Source of the DNA: Betaproteobacteria bacterium
GTDB lineage: Bacteria; Pseudomonadota; Gammaproteobacteria; Burkholderiales; UBA6910
Reading direction: 5' to 3'
NCBI GenBank assembly: GCA_016183615.1
Contig: JACPEG010000004.1
Coordinates: forward strand, 103,847 to 167,846
DNA length: 64,000 bases
In this document: positions 17,105 through 28,707 of the stretch, one piece after another
Layout of the letters: every line of letters starts with the position of its first letter
Position numbering within the stretch: position 1 is the stretch's first letter
The notes under the pieces: generated by a model
Database searches by the model: none
Told to the model about the DNA's origin: nothing
What the model saw: the letters and a program-made list of their open reading frames with translations, nothing else
Made by a program: the position numbers and the translations under genes

Positions 17105-18751
17105 TCAGCCTCCGGCCTTCGCCTTCGCCTTCTCCTCCTCCCGCAACCGCAGCACCCGGCGCTGCACTTTGCCCGTGGTGGTCATCGGCAGTTCCGATAT
17201 GAACTCGATTTCCTTCGGATACTCGTAGGGAGCAAGCCGGCCCTTCACGTGGTTCTGGATTTGCTGCTCCAGCTCAAGCGACGGAGTGTAGCCCGGCGTG
17301 AGCACGATGAAGGCCTTGATGAGCGTTCCGCGATCCGCGTCGGGCTTGCCGATGACACCCGCGTTCGCCACCGCCGGGTGCTTCACCAGGCAGTTCTCGA
17401 TCTCGGCCGGGCCGATGCGGTAGCCCGCGCTCTTGATGACGTCGTCGGAGCGCCCCTGGTACCAGAGGTAGCCCTCCTCGTCCTGCCTGGCGAGATCCCC
17501 GGTGCGGCACCAGTCGCCGGTGTACTTGTTTTTCGTGGCCTCCGGATTTTTCCAGTACTCCAGGAAAAACACTGGGTCCCCCGTCCGGTTTACCGCGACT
17601 TCCCCGATTTCCCCGCTGGGGACGATGTTGCCCGCCTCGTCGATCACCGCCACCCGGTGGCCGGGGTAGGCCCGGCCCATGGAGCCCGCCCTGGGCGGCC
17701 ATACCGAGGCGCAGTTGCCGACGATGTAGTTCATCTCCGTCTGGCCGAACATTTCGTTCAACGTGACGCCGAGCGCCTCCTTTACCCAGTGGAACACGGT
17801 CTCCCCCACCGGTTCGCCGGCGCTCATGATGGAGCGGACCTGCAGGTCGTAGCGCCGTTTCGGCTCCGGCACCGCCTTCATCATCATCTTGAGCGCCGTG
17901 GGAAACAGGAAGCTGTTGCGCACCCCGTATTTCTCCATGAGGTGATAGGCCTTCTCCGGGTCGAAGCGCCCCCGGTAGGCAAGGATGGGCTGGCCGTAGT
18001 GCCAGGCGGGGAGTAGCGCATCCATCAGCCCCCCAGTCCAGGCCCAGTCCGCCGGCGACCAGAACATGTCCCCCTCCCGGGGGTAGAAGTCGTGGGAGCA
18101 CTCGAACCCCGGAAGGTTGCCGATGAGGCAGCGGTGGGCGATCAGCGCCCCCTTGGGGGGGCCGGTGGTGCCGCTGGTGTAGACGATCATGGCGGGATCA
18201 TCGGCCAAGGTGACGACCGGCGTGAAATGGCGGCCCGCCCTGGCGAGCAGATCTTCCCATCCGAGGACGCCGGTCTCGCGGGCGCCGCCGACTCCGATCA
18301 CATGAGTGAGCTGGGGGCACTGGTCCCTTACCGGGAGCAGGTGGGGCAGCGACTGCTCGTCCACCAGCGCCACCTTGACCCCGGCGTTATCCAGGCGGTA
18401 CTGGAGGGCATCGGGGCCGAACAGGATGGACAGGGGCACCGACACCGCCCCCATCTGGTAGATGGCCACGTGGGCGATGCCGGTCTCGGGCCGCTGGGGC
18501 AGGATGATGGCGACCCGGTCGCCCCGCTTCACCCCCAGGGCCGCGAGGGCGTTGGAAAGGCGGTTCGCCTGCTGCTGGAGGTCCCAGAAGGTGTAGCGGG
18601 CAGCCTGTCCGGCATCGTCTTCGTAGTAGAGGGCGAAGCGCGAGCGGTCCCGGGCGTGGCGGCCGCACACGTCCCAGCCGATATTGAACTCCCGGGGTAC
18701 TTCCCAGCGGAAAGTCCTGGCCAGCTCCTCGTAGCTCGAGGCCTTTTCCAT
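17105..18751 (-). CDS. acyl-CoA synthetase, AMP-binding (medium-chain/acetyl-CoA synthetase-like)
   Basis: ATP-dependent acid-CoA ligase of the ANL superfamily, about 548 aa. Seen: the P-loop-like IVYTSGTTGPPKGALIAHR, the adenylation motif NEMFGQTEMNYIVGNC, the hinge YQGRSDDVIKSAGYRIGPAE, and the C-terminal catalytic lysine in PMTTTGKVQRRVLR. The start at 18751 follows a strong AAGGAGGAGG site; the frame is open upstream but those residues are not part of the domain. The substrate cannot be read from sequence; medium-chain fatty acids or short carboxylates are likely. Confidence 0.87.
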   Translation of the reverse strand: MEKASSYEELARTFRWEVPREFNIGWDVCGRHARDRSRFALYYEDDAGQAARYTFWDLQQQANRLSNALAALGVKRGDRVAIILPQRPETGIAHVAIYQMGAVSVPLSILFGPDALQYRLDNAGVKVALVDEQSLPHLLPVRDQCPQLTHVIGVGGARETGVLGWEDLLARAGRHFTPVVTLADDPAMIVYTSGTTGPPKGALIAHRCLIGNLPGFECSHDFYPREGDMFWSPADWAWTGGLMDALLPAWHYGQPILAYRGRFDPEKAYHLMEKYGVRNSFLFPTALKMMMKAVPEPKRRYDLQVRSIMSAGEPVGETVFHWVKEALGVTLNEMFGQTEMNYIVGNCASVWPPRAGSMGRAYPGHRVAVIDEAGNIVPSGEIGEVAVNRTGDPVFFLEYWKNPEATKNKYTGDWCRTGDLARQDEEGYLWYQGRSDDVIKSAGYRIGPAEIENCLVKHPAVANAGVIGKPDADRGTLIKAFIVLTPGYTPSLELEQQIQNHVKGRLAPYEYPKEIEFISELPMTTTGKVQRRVLRLREEEKAKAKAGG

Positions 18752-18823
18752 GACCCTCCTCCTTGTTTTAGCCCTGCAAGTATAGCCAAGGGACGGGGCC
18801 TGCGGCAGCCCGTCCCGGCAGCC

Positions 18824-18852
18824 TGCTCCTGGGCTCCAGCGCAATGTATAAT
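18824..18852 (+). promoter_or_regulatory. prfB promoter candidate
   Basis: A perfect -10 TATAAT lies at 18847-18852, 25 bases before the prfB start, with a weak -35 (TGCTCC at 18824-18829) at 17-bp spacing. The -10 stands out in this GC-rich sequence. Confidence 0.55.
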
Positions 18853-18877
18853 AACGTTCTTTTCAGCGTGCATTGCC

Positions 18878-19982
18878 ATGGAAGCGGAACAACTCAACGC
18901 CATTGCCAACAAGCTTGCGGACCTGCAGGGCCGGGCCGCCGAGCTTCGGAGGTATCTTTGACTTCGATGCCAAGCAGAAGCGCTTAGCCGAAGTCTCCAA
19001 GCTGGTCGAAGACCCGTCCCTCTGGAGCGACAACAAGCGCGCCCAGGAGCTGGGGCGGGAGAAAAAATCCCTGGAAGGCATCGTCCTCACCCTGGAAAAG
19101 GTGGGGCAGGACCTCACCGACACCCGGGAGCTGTTCGACCTCGCCCGGGACGAGAACGACGACGCCACCCTGGTCGGACTGAGCAGGGACGTGAACGCCC
19201 TGGAGCAGAAGGTGGCGGACATGGAATTCCGGCGCATGTTCGCCAATCCCATGGACCCCAACAACTGCTTCCTCGACCTCCAGGCGGGCGCCGGCGGCAC
19301 CGAGGCCCAGGACTGGGCCCAGATGCTGCTCCGGATGTACACCCGCTATTGCGAGCGCCGCGGGTTCAGGGTTGAGGTGCTGGAGCAGTCCTTTGGCGAA
19401 GTCGCCGGAATCAAGACCGCGAGCCTTAAGGTCTCCGGCGACTATGCCTACGGCTACCTGCGCACCGAGACCGGCATCCACCGCCTGGTGCGGAAATCCC
19501 CCTTCGACTCCAACGCCCGGCGCCACACCTCCTTTGCCAGCGTGTTCGTCTACCCGGAGGTGGATGAGACCATCGAAGTCAGCATCAACCCGGCGGACCT
19601 GCGGGTGGACACTTTCCGCGCCTCCGGGGCCGGCGGCCAGCACGTGAACAAGACCGACTCGGCGATCCGCATCACCCATCTGCCCACCGGCATTGTGGTC
19701 CAGTGCCAGAACGACCGCTCCCAGCACCGCAACCGAGCGGAGGCCATGGCCATGCTGAAAGCCCGGCTCTACGAAGTGGAGCTGCGCAAGCGCCAGGCCG
19801 AGCAGCAGAAGCTGGAGGACACCAAGACCGACATCGGCTGGGGCCACCAGATCCGCTCCTACGTGCTCGACCAGTCGCGCATCAAGGACCTGCGCACCAA
19901 CGTGGAAATCGGCAACACCCAGGCGGTGCTGGACGGGGCGCTGGACGATTTCATCGAGGCGAGTCTGAAGCAGGGGGTTTAA
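18878..19982 (+). CDS. prfB: peptide chain release factor 2, programmed +1 frameshift
   Basis: Release factor that reads UGA and UAA. The first 27 codons end in CTT TGA C at 18956-18962, preceded by a Shine-Dalgarno-like GGAGG, which is the conserved autoregulatory frameshift site: slippage by +1 at CTT skips base 18959 and joins the 340-codon main frame starting at 18960. The full protein is 367 aa. The main frame carries the peptidyl-hydrolysis loop [11 protein letters not shown] and the recognition region before it. When RF2 is scarce, slow decoding of the UGA favours the shift, so the protein controls its own level. Confidence 0.95.
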
Positions 19983-20049
19983 CAGCCTGTTAATCTCCGA
20001 GGCTTGCCGCTCCGACCGCAGTAATGGTCGACAAAGCCAAAAAAGGAAC

Positions 20050-20079
20050 TTGTGACACATATTCAGTTTTGTGTCACAA
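20050..20079. promoter_or_regulatory. inverted-repeat operator of the toxin-antitoxin operon
   Basis: Perfect 9-bp inverted repeat TTGTGACAC (20050-20058) and GTGTCACAA (20071-20079) with a 12-bp AT-rich spacer, 25 bases before the antitoxin start. It is the expected binding site for the antitoxin or the antitoxin-toxin complex; autoregulation is inferred from position. Confidence 0.7.
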
Positions 20080-20103
20080 TCTGCCGTGCAAGGAGGTTCC
20101 ACC

Positions 20104-20334
20104 ATGAAAAAGGTCACGATCCGAGAGGCCCGGGAAGGCCTGAGCCATCCTGAACGGATGTTCGCCGATGACGACGAAGTTCTGGTGGTCCGTCGCGGCG
20201 AACCGATCGCCCGCATTCTTCCCGCAGGCCTGAAGCGCAAGGTGCGCTCCCTGGCGAAGTTCAGGGCCCGCCAGCCCATGCAGAAGGTGCCCAGCGAGGT
20301 CATCGTCGGCCAGGATCGCGAAGAGCGCTGCTGA
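20104..20334 (+). CDS. type II antitoxin, Phd/YefM-like
   Basis: A 76-aa protein directly upstream of a PIN-domain toxin. The N-terminus (MKKVTIREAREGLSHPERMF) and the motif EVLVVRRGEPIARILP fit the Phd/YefM fold, in which the N-terminal part binds DNA and the C-terminal tail wraps the toxin. The start is set by AAGGAGG 7 bases upstream. The last base of its stop codon is the first base of the toxin start codon, so the two are translationally coupled. Confidence 0.82.
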   Translation: MKKVTIREAREGLSHPERMFADDDEVLVVRRGEPIARILPAGLKRKVRSLAKFRARQPMQKVPSEVIVGQDREERC

Positions 20335-20762
20335 TGATCTACGTCGACACCAGCGCACTGATGAAGCGCTACATCGCCGAGCCCAAGAGCGCGGCGTTCG
20401 ACTCTTTTTTTGTGGAGCGGGCGCCGGTGGCCGCCAGCCGCCTGACGGTGGTGGAGATGCGCTGCGGCCTTGCGAGGCGGCGCCGCGCAGGGCAAATCGA
20501 TGGCGGGCTGGAAAAGCGCGTCCTCGAGGAAATGCGCACCGACATCCAGGACGGCGCCATTGCGCTGTTTCCCGTCACTGACGGACCGGTGGCCGACGCT
20601 TATCACCTGCTGGGCCGCACCGGAAACACTCCACTTCGCACCCTCGACGCACTGCACCTCTCGCTGGCCCAAGCCTCAGGGGCGTCCGAATTTGCCACCG
20701 CCGACAAAAACCAGGCGGAAGCCGCCCGTATGCTTGGCTTCCGAGTCTTCACCTTTTTCTAA
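20334..20762 (+). CDS. vapC: PIN-domain toxin, VapC family
   Basis: Putative ribonuclease toxin of 142 aa. The PIN-domain acidic residues are visible: [12 protein letters not shown] (Asp at position 4), the Glu in [26 protein letters not shown], and [11 protein letters not shown] near the C-terminus. VapC proteins cleave specific tRNAs or rRNA when their antitoxin is lost. The pair sits between prfB and lysS, which are usually neighbours in Betaproteobacteria, so it was probably inserted there. Confidence 0.88.
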   Translation: MIYVDTSALMKRYIAEPKSAAFDSFFVERAPVAASRLTVVEMRCGLARRRRAGQIDGGLEKRVLEEMRTDIQDGAIALFPVTDGPVADAYHLLGRTGNTPLRTLDALHLSLAQASGASEFATADKNQAEAARMLGFRVFTFF

Positions 20763-20775
20763 CGAGTCAAACCGT

Positions 20776-22284
20776 ATGTCCGGAAACCCGGCCGACACCG
20801 CACCGCGCGAAGAAAATCAGATCATCGAGGAGCGGCGTGTCAAGCTGAAGGCGTTGCGCGAGCAGGGCATTCCCTTCCCCAACGACTTTCGCCGCGCCAA
20901 CCTTGCGGCCGACCTGCACGCGGTCCACGGCGCCAAGCCCAACGAGGAGCTGGAGCCCGCCGCCGATCCGGCCCGGGTCGCCGGCCGCATGATGCTCAAG
21001 CGCGTCATGGGCAAGGCGAGCTTCGCCACGGTCCAGGACATGAGCGGGCGCATTCAGCTCTACGTCACCAAGGACGGCGTGGGCGAGGCCGCCTACGAGG
21101 CCTTCAAGCGCTGGGACCTGGGAGATATCCTGGGCGCCGAGGGCACGCTATTCAAGACCAGGACCGGAGAGCTTTCGGTCAAGGTCACGGTGATCCGCCT
21201 GTTATCGAAGGCCCTGCGGCCCCTGCCCGAAAAGTTCCACGGCCTCACCGACCAGGAGAGCAAGTACCGCCAGCGCTACCTCGACCTCATCACCAACGAC
21301 GACGCCCGCAAGGTATTCGTCACCCGCTCCCGGGTGATCCAGGCGATCCGCGAATTCCTGGTGGCCCGCGGCTACCTGGAAGTGGAGACGCCCATGATGC
21401 ACCCCATCCCGGGGGGCGCGGCGGCGCGGCCCTTCGTCACCCACCACAACGCGCTGGACATGGACCTGTACCTGCGCATCGCGCCGGAGCTTTATCTCAA
21501 GCGGCTGGTGGTGGGCGGACTGGAGAAAGTGTTCGAGATCAACCGCAATTTCCGCAACGAGGGCATTTCCACGCGCCACAATCCCGAGTTCACCATGCTG
21601 GAGTTCTACGAGGCCTACCAGGACTACCGCTACCTGATGGATCTCACCGAGGAGATGCTGCGGGAGGTAGCCCTCAGGGTGCTGGGCACCACCCGCATCA
21701 CCTACCAGGGCAAGGTGATGGATTTGGCGGAGCCTTTTGCGCGGCTCACGGTGATCGAAGCCATCAAGCGCTTCCACCCGGAATACACGGACCGGGAGTT
21801 GAACGACCGGGAGTTCCTGATCTCGCGCTTCAAGGCCATGGGCGTTGGCTACCGTCCCGGCGACGGCATCGGCGGGCTGCAGTTGACCCTGTTCGAGGAA
21901 ACCGTCGAGGAGTTCCTGTTCGAGCCCACCTTCATCGTGGACTACCCGGCGGAGGTGTCGCCGCTGGCGCGGCGCAATGACGCCAACCCGGAGATCACCG
22001 ACCGCTTCGAGCTCTACATCGCCGGCCGCGAGATCGCCAACGGGTTCTCCGAGCTGAACGACCCCGAGGACCAGGCCGAGCGCTTCCGGGAGCAGGCCCG
22101 GGCCAAGGAAGCGGGCGACCTGGAAGCCATGCACTACGACGCCGACTACATCCGGGCGCTGGAGCACGGGCTGCCGCCCACCGCCGGCGAGGGCATCGGC
22201 ATCGATCGCCTCATCATGCTGCTCACCGACAGTCCAAGCATCCGCGACGTGATTCTGTTCCCGCAGCTGCGACGAGAAGACTAG
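20776..22284 (+). CDS. lysS: lysyl-tRNA synthetase (class II)
   Basis: Charges tRNA-Lys. The 502-aa protein has the N-terminal OB-fold anticodon-binding domain ([30 protein letters not shown]) and class II catalytic motifs: [19 protein letters not shown] (motif 1 region), [20 protein letters not shown] (motif 2) and [20 protein letters not shown] (motif 3). Length is normal. The start ATG at 20776 comes 13 bases after the vapC stop; the upstream open frame in vapC is not part of the protein. Confidence 0.96.
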   Translation: MSGNPADTAPREENQIIEERRVKLKALREQGIPFPNDFRRANLAADLHAVHGAKPNEELEPAADPARVAGRMMLKRVMGKASFATVQDMSGRIQLYVTKDGVGEAAYEAFKRWDLGDILGAEGTLFKTRTGELSVKVTVIRLLSKALRPLPEKFHGLTDQESKYRQRYLDLITNDDARKVFVTRSRVIQAIREFLVARGYLEVETPMMHPIPGGAAARPFVTHHNALDMDLYLRIAPELYLKRLVVGGLEKVFEINRNFRNEGISTRHNPEFTMLEFYEAYQDYRYLMDLTEEMLREVALRVLGTTRITYQGKVMDLAEPFARLTVIEAIKRFHPEYTDRELNDREFLISRFKAMGVGYRPGDGIGGLQLTLFEETVEEFLFEPTFIVDYPAEVSPLARRNDANPEITDRFELYIAGREIANGFSELNDPEDQAERFREQARAKEAGDLEAMHYDADYIRALEHGLPPTAGEGIGIDRLIMLLTDSPSIRDVILFPQLRRED

Positions 22285-22391
22285 CCTGGGATTTGCGCGG
22301 ATGCGCGGATCTCCGGAATCGTAAGACGCCGTAGAAAATGGCCGCGACGATTTGCATTCATCCGCAGCCAACCTGAACACTGGAGGCATTA

Positions 22392-24344
<1,953 letters not shown>

Positions 24345-24354
24345 GCGGAAGCCT

Positions 24355-24404
24355 GTAGGAGCGAATTCATTCGCGACCCAGGTCGGGGATAAATCCCCTC
24401 CTAC
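24355..24404. repeat. REP-like palindrome
   Basis: Single 50-bp copy of the element seen in tandem at 10.5 kb: GTAGGAG, inner GCGAATTCATTCGC, GGGGATAAATCCCC and closing CTCCTAC. It lies 10 bases after the acetoacetyl-CoA synthetase stop and may also act as a terminator. Confidence 0.88.
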
Positions 24405-24465
24405 ACCTCGCTCCCGGGTCTAGGATGAAACAAGGAACCGTATCCTTCGCTCAAGGAGGTTTGCC

Positions 24466-24954
24466 ATGTTGAGAACGAATATCAGCATCGTCGCAGTGGC
24501 GCTGGCGGCAGCGCTCGCCGCACCGGCGTTTGCCTTCAACGAACCCAAGCAGGCGGCCCCCGCCGGCACGCCGGCTGCGGCACAATCTGGTTCCGCCGCC
24601 CAGCCCGTGGCGCCAGCAAAGTGTGAAAACTGCGGCGTAGTGGAAGGCATTACGGTGCGCGAGCAGGAAGGCGAAGCCACCGGCCTCGGCGCCATTGCCG
24701 GCGGCGTGGCGGGCGCGCTCCTCGGCAACCAGGCGGGCCAGGGCCGCGGCAAGACTGCCGCAACCGTGGTGGGCGCCGCAGGCGGCGCCTATGCCGGCCA
24801 CCAAGTGGAAAAGAGCATGAAGAAAGCCAAGCGCTACGACATCAGCGTGCGCATGGACGACGGCACGACCCGGATCATTTCCCAGACCACCGAGCCTGCG
24901 GTCAAGGTCAACGACAAGGTGAAAATCGTTGAAGGGCTGGTGGTGAAGAACTGA
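24466..24954 (+). CDS. glycine-zipper 2TM domain protein (SlyB-like)
   Basis: Exported 162-aa protein with a signal peptide (VALAAALAAPAFA) and a glycine-zipper segment (GLGAIAGGVAGALLGNQAGQ, then TAATVVGAAGGAYAGHQVEK) that inserts in or lies on the outer membrane. The C-terminal part (YDISVRMDDGTTRIISQ) is typical of the Rick_17kDa/SlyB group. The mature start has no lipobox Cys, so it is probably not a lipoprotein. A strong AAGGAGG site precedes the ATG. Likely envelope role; the exact function is unknown. Confidence 0.83.
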   Translation: MLRTNISIVAVALAAALAAPAFAFNEPKQAAPAGTPAAAQSGSAAQPVAPAKCENCGVVEGITVREQEGEATGLGAIAGGVAGALLGNQAGQGRGKTAATVVGAAGGAYAGHQVEKSMKKAKRYDISVRMDDGTTRIISQTTEPAVKVNDKVKIVEGLVVKN

Positions 24955-25007
24955 GCCCACGGACATCGCCCGATGCCCTCTTCAACCACGGGAATATGAA
25001 TATCGCT

Positions 25008-25042
25008 TTTTCTTGGTTCCCGTAGCCGGCCTCGCCGTCTAG
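25008..25042 (+). promoter_or_regulatory. sulfur-regulon element C upstream of sbp
   Basis: TTTTCTTGGTTC at 25008-25019 is identical to the core of the two longer elements at 26890 and 32312. In all three, TTGGTT is followed after 21 bases by a TA-rich hexamer (TAGAGT here). Together with the sulfur-uptake genes that follow, this suggests a shared activator site; the regulator is not proven. Confidence 0.5.
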
Positions 25043-25079
25043 AGTTCCATCGGTCCCAATCAACCGAAAGGAACTCCCC

Positions 25080-26087
25080 GTGGCTTCCCGTTCTCCCGCC
25101 CGCGCCCTCGTCGCCGGGCTGATTCTCGCCTTCGCTTCGCCCCTCGCTTTCGCCGACGCGGTCCTGCTCAACGTCTCCTATGACCCCACCCGCGAGCTCT
25201 ACCAGGACTTCAACGCCGCTTTCGCCAGGCAGTGGAAGGCGAAGACTGGCGAGTCCGTGACCGTCCGGCAGTCCCACGGCGGCTCCGGCAAACAGGCCCG
25301 TGCCGTCATCGACGGGCTGGAAGCCGACGTGGTCACCCTGGCGCTCGCTTGGGACGTGGATGCCTTGCACGAAAAGGGCAAGCTCATTCCCGCCGATTGG
25401 CAGAAGCGGCTCCCCCACAACGCGTCCCCCTACACCTCCACCATCGTGTTCCTGGTGCGCAAGGGCAACCCGAAGCAGATCCGGGACTGGGACGATCTGG
25501 TGAAGCCGGGCGTCTCCGTCATCACCCCCAACCCCAAGACTTCCGGCGGCGCGCGCTGGAACTATCTGGCGGCCTGGGGCTATGCACTCAAGAAGTACGG
25601 CAACGATGAGGCCAAGGCCAAGGACTTTGTCGCCAAGCTCTACAAGAACGTGGCGGTGCTGGATTCGGGTGCGCGCGGCTCGACGACGACCTTCGTCGAG
25701 CGCGGCCAGGGCGATGTGCTGATCGCCTGGGAGAACGAGGCCTATCTCGCGGTGAAGGAGCTGGGCCCGGACAAGTTCGAGATCGTCACGCCCTCGGTGA
25801 GTATACTCGCCGAGCCGCCGGTCACGGTGGTGGACAAGGTGGTCGACAAGCGCGGCACCCGCAAGGTAGCGGAAGCCTACCTGCAATATCTCTACAGCGA
25901 GGAAGGGCAGGACATCGCCGGCAAGCACTACTACCGGCCGCGCGACGGCAAGGCGGCGGCCAAGTACGCCAGGACCTTCCCGAAAGTGAATCTGTTCACC
26001 ATCGATGACGTGTTCGGCGGCTGGCAGAAAGCCCAGAAGACCCATTTCGCCGACGGCGGGATGTTCGACCAAATCTACGGGAAGTGA
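25080..26087 (+). CDS. sbp: periplasmic sulfate/thiosulfate-binding protein
   Basis: Solute receptor for the CysTWA importer. The 335-aa protein starts at GTG (AAAGGA upstream), has a signal peptide ending AFA, then the family pattern [40 protein letters not shown] (anion-binding Ser/Gly loop), [15 protein letters not shown], and [19 protein letters not shown]. It is the usual Sbp length. The permease and ATPase genes are 25 kb away (50.4-53.0 kb) rather than adjacent, so Sbp is transcribed alone, with element C upstream. Confidence 0.93.
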   Translation: MASRSPARALVAGLILAFASPLAFADAVLLNVSYDPTRELYQDFNAAFARQWKAKTGESVTVRQSHGGSGKQARAVIDGLEADVVTLALAWDVDALHEKGKLIPADWQKRLPHNASPYTSTIVFLVRKGNPKQIRDWDDLVKPGVSVITPNPKTSGGARWNYLAAWGYALKKYGNDEAKAKDFVAKLYKNVAVLDSGARGSTTTFVERGQGDVLIAWENEAYLAVKELGPDKFEIVTPSVSILAEPPVTVVDKVVDKRGTRKVAEAYLQYLYSEEGQDIAGKHYYRPRDGKAAAKYARTFPKVNLFTIDDVFGGWQKAQKTHFADGGMFDQIYGK

Positions 26088-26145
26088 CCGACGCCTACGC
26101 AATGGGCGTTGGGAGGGAGACTTCCCTCCCGCCATTCCCGGAAAG

Positions 26146-26805
26146 ATGGGCATGCCAACCACCACCCTGATCGTCCCGGGACTCCACGACAGCGGACCGG
26201 AGCACTGGCAAACCTGGTTCGAGAGCCAGGTGCCGGCCGCTGTGCGGGTGTCGCGGATCGACTGGGAGGCGCCGGTGCTCGCCCGCTGGGCCAGCGCGGT
26301 GCGGAACTCGATTGACCGGGCCTGCGGCCCGGTCTGGCTGGTCGCCCACAGCTACGGCTGCCTGGCGGCCGTACTGGGCGCGGCCGACCGGCCCGAGCGG
26401 GTGGCCGGCGCGATGCTCGTCGCCCCGGCCGATCCCGACCGCTTCTCGCCCTCGGGGTTTCGTGCCGACGACAGTTCGGAGAGCCTCGTGTCCTGGATGC
26501 CCAGGAGCCAGCTCGGCTTCGCCAGCACCGTCGTCATCAGCAACAACGATCCCTGGGTGAAAATGACCCGGGCGGCATACTGGGCGGAGTGCTGGGGAAG
26601 CCGCCTGATCAACATCGGGGATGCGGGGCATATCAACGTCGATTCCGGATTCGGGCCCTGGCCGCAGGGACTGGAGCTGTTCCGGTCGATGCAGCATTCG
26701 TGGGGTTCCCTTCCGCTTGGGCCGATCGGGGACAGCCGTTTCAGCCGCCGGAGACGAGGAGGCGTGCTTGCCAAGCTCCGGCACCGCACACGAGTCGACT
26801 CATGA
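26146..26805 (+). CDS. RBBP9/YdeN-family serine hydrolase
   Basis: A 219-aa alpha/beta hydrolase. The family signature is LIVPGLHDSGPEHWQTWFE at the N-terminus, the nucleophile elbow VAHSYGCLAA (Ser in HSYG), SNNDPWV with the acid residue, and DAGHIN with the catalytic His. Two ATG codons are possible (26146 and 26152). The C-terminal 25 residues are very basic and look non-conserved. Natural substrates of this family in bacteria are unclear. Confidence 0.85.
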   Translation: MGMPTTTLIVPGLHDSGPEHWQTWFESQVPAAVRVSRIDWEAPVLARWASAVRNSIDRACGPVWLVAHSYGCLAAVLGAADRPERVAGAMLVAPADPDRFSPSGFRADDSSESLVSWMPRSQLGFASTVVISNNDPWVKMTRAAYWAECWGSRLINIGDAGHINVDSGFGPWPQGLELFRSMQHSWGSLPLGPIGDSRFSRRRRGGVLAKLRHRTRVDS

Positions 26806-26889
26806 GACCGCGAACGCAAGCATCGGACATCGGCTGACCGGAGCGCGACTCTGCACAACTCCTCCGTGCGACGGCCAAAGCCGGTGACC

Positions 26890-26973
26890 GCTTATCTTCA
26901 ATCCTGCGTTCCATGTGAAATTTTCTTGGTTCGTCCCGGGGCGCTCGCTGGGTAACCTCTTGCTATGCACCGC
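26890..26973 (+). promoter_or_regulatory. sulfur-regulon element A, upstream of the first sulfonate-type operon
   Basis: 84 bp that match element B at 32312-32395 without gaps, about 67 of 84 identical by hand count, with the perfect core ATTTTCTTGGTTCG and a conserved ATGCACCGC at the 3' end. The same core lies before sbp. It ends about 60 bases before the ABC ATPase start. Likely a shared promoter and activator site for sulfate-starvation genes; CysB, encoded at 52951, is the natural candidate. Confidence 0.6.
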
Positions 26974-27034
26974 AGGTCGCGCTCCGACGCGAGCTTCGGG
27001 TTCGAAACCTTTTCGGGAGAGAGATCAGGGCATC

Positions 27035-27928
27035 ATGTACTTTTCGGGAAATGGCGCCGTGGAGCAGTCGCTCCGCATCGACAAGCTGACCAAGCGATAC
27101 GCCGTCAAAGACGCGGCCGGGCCCATCGTCGCGCTGGACGCCATCAGCCTGACTGTGGGCAAGGGTGAATTTATCGCCATCCTCGGTCCCAGCGGCTGCG
27201 GCAAGTCCACCTTGCTGCACATCATCGCCGGCTTGGTTTCCGCCGACGGCTCGGTGGTGGCGCACGGCAAGACTGTGGCTGGTCCAGGCTTCGACCGCGG
27301 CCTCGTCTTCCAGGACTATGCCCTGTTCCCCTGGCGGACGGTGCTGGAAAACGTCGCTTTCGGCCTCGAGATCAAGAAGGTTCCCGCCAACGCGCGCGAG
27401 CCGATCGCGCGCGAGCACATCGCCGCCGTTGGTCTTGCCGGATTCGAGCACCGCTATCCGTCCCAGCTCTCCGGCGGAATGAAGCAGCGGGCGGCCATTG
27501 CCCGCGCGCTGGCCTACGACCCGGAGGTACTGCTGATGGACGAACCTTTTGCCGCACTGGACGCCCAGTGCCGCGAGATTTTGCAGGGGGAGCTGCTGCG
27601 CATCTGGGAAAAGACTGGAAAGACAGTGGTGTTCGTCACCCACTCCATCGAGGAGGCGGTGTTTCTGGCGCAACGGGTAGTCGTCATGACCGCGCGCCCC
27701 GGCCGCATCAAGCAGGTGGTGGACATCGACCTCCCCGCCGGCCGCGCGGCCGGCGATGTCCGGTCGTCGCCGCAATTCGCCGCTCTTCGTCACTTGATCT
27801 GGGAGCTGCTGGCCGAAGAGGTCGACAAAACGGCCGAGGGGTTTCTCGCCCGACCCGCGCCCGAAGCCCGCACGCGCCGCAGCTTGTTTGGCCTGCTTTC
27901 GGCCGCCGTCTCTCGGGAGGGCGGTTGA
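27035..27928 (+). CDS. sulfonate/taurine-type ABC transporter ATPase
   Basis: ATP-binding subunit of an SsuB/TauB-type importer, 297 aa. Walker [11 protein letters not shown]-loop [20 protein letters not shown], signature [15 protein letters not shown] and Walker [13 protein letters not shown] are intact. The last about 50 residues form a charged tail beyond the core domain. Start at 27035; the longer open frame runs through element A and is not coding. The stop overlaps the permease start (TGATG). Substrate unknown: sulfonates, taurine or another small organic acid. Confidence 0.88.
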   Translation: MYFSGNGAVEQSLRIDKLTKRYAVKDAAGPIVALDAISLTVGKGEFIAILGPSGCGKSTLLHIIAGLVSADGSVVAHGKTVAGPGFDRGLVFQDYALFPWRTVLENVAFGLEIKKVPANAREPIAREHIAAVGLAGFEHRYPSQLSGGMKQRAAIARALAYDPEVLLMDEPFAALDAQCREILQGELLRIWEKTGKTVVFVTHSIEEAVFLAQRVVVMTARPGRIKQVVDIDLPAGRAAGDVRSSPQFAALRHLIWELLAEEVDKTAEGFLARPAPEARTRRSLFGLLSAAVSREGG

Positions 27929-28683
27929 TGCGCGCGCTGGCTCTTAGATTCCTCGTCGTCGCCGTTCTCGTCGGCGCGTGGGAGCTGTTGCCGCGCGCTG
28001 CCATCGTGAACGCCAATTTCCTCACGCCGGCCTCCGTCGTTGCCGACTCCCTGTGGCGACAGATCGCCTCCGGCGAGATCGACCGCCACGTGCTCGTCAG
28101 TCTCGAGCGCATTCTCTACGGCTTGGGCCTCTCTGTCATCATCGGCGTGCCGCTCGGACTGGCGACGGGATCCTTCAAGACCTTTGACGGCGCCGTCGAT
28201 GCACCGCTGCAGGCAGGGCGCCAGGTTTCCGCCATCGCCTTGTTCCCGGTCTTTATCCTGTTCTTCGGCATCGGCGAGATGTCGAAAGTCATGATCATCC
28301 TCTGGGCGTCCGTCTGGCCGGTCATCCTCAATACCACCGCCGGCGTGAAGGGCATCGATCCGATCCTGATCCGGTCGGCGAGGTCGATGAACGCCAAGGG
28401 CGTCACGCTGTTCCGCAAGGTGATCCTGCCTGCGGCGGCCCCTTCCATCTTCACCGGAATCCGCCTGGGCGCCGCCTATGCCTTCATGGTCCTGGTCGCG
28501 GCCGAGATGATCGGCGCCAACGCCGGCTTGGGCTTTCTGGTCCTGCATTCGCAGGAAATCTTCAAGATTCCGGAGATGTACGCCGCCATCGTCGCGCTGG
28601 CCCTCTTGGGGCTCGCCTTCAACAAGCTGCTGCTGCTGATCGAGCATAGCGCCACGGCTTGGCGCGACGCCGCCGGTCATTGA
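27928..28683 (+). CDS. sulfonate/taurine-type ABC transporter permease
   Basis: Inner-membrane permease of the SsuC/TauC type, 251 aa, six helices, with the BPD-transport signature AAAPSIFTGIRLGAAYAFMV containing the EAA-like loop that docks on the ATPase. It overlaps the ATPase gene by one base and is followed 24 bases later by its binding protein, so the three form one transporter. Confidence 0.88.
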   Translation: MRALALRFLVVAVLVGAWELLPRAAIVNANFLTPASVVADSLWRQIASGEIDRHVLVSLERILYGLGLSVIIGVPLGLATGSFKTFDGAVDAPLQAGRQVSAIALFPVFILFFGIGEMSKVMIILWASVWPVILNTTAGVKGIDPILIRSARSMNAKGVTLFRKVILPAAAPSIFTGIRLGAAYAFMVLVAAEMIGANAGLGFLVLHSQEIFKIPEMYAAIVALALLGLAFNKLLLLIEHSATAWRDAAGH

Positions 28684-28707
28684 TTTCACTGTGAAAAGGA
28701 GAACGAC

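Noticed and set aside
26915..27034. Possible leader peptide (GTG start, KFSWFV...) in element A, with a similar reading in element B
   Set aside because: Element B has CTG in place of the start, differences between A and B fall on all codon positions, and the third core copy at 25008 is not in a comparable frame. The conservation is better explained as DNA-level regulatory sequence.
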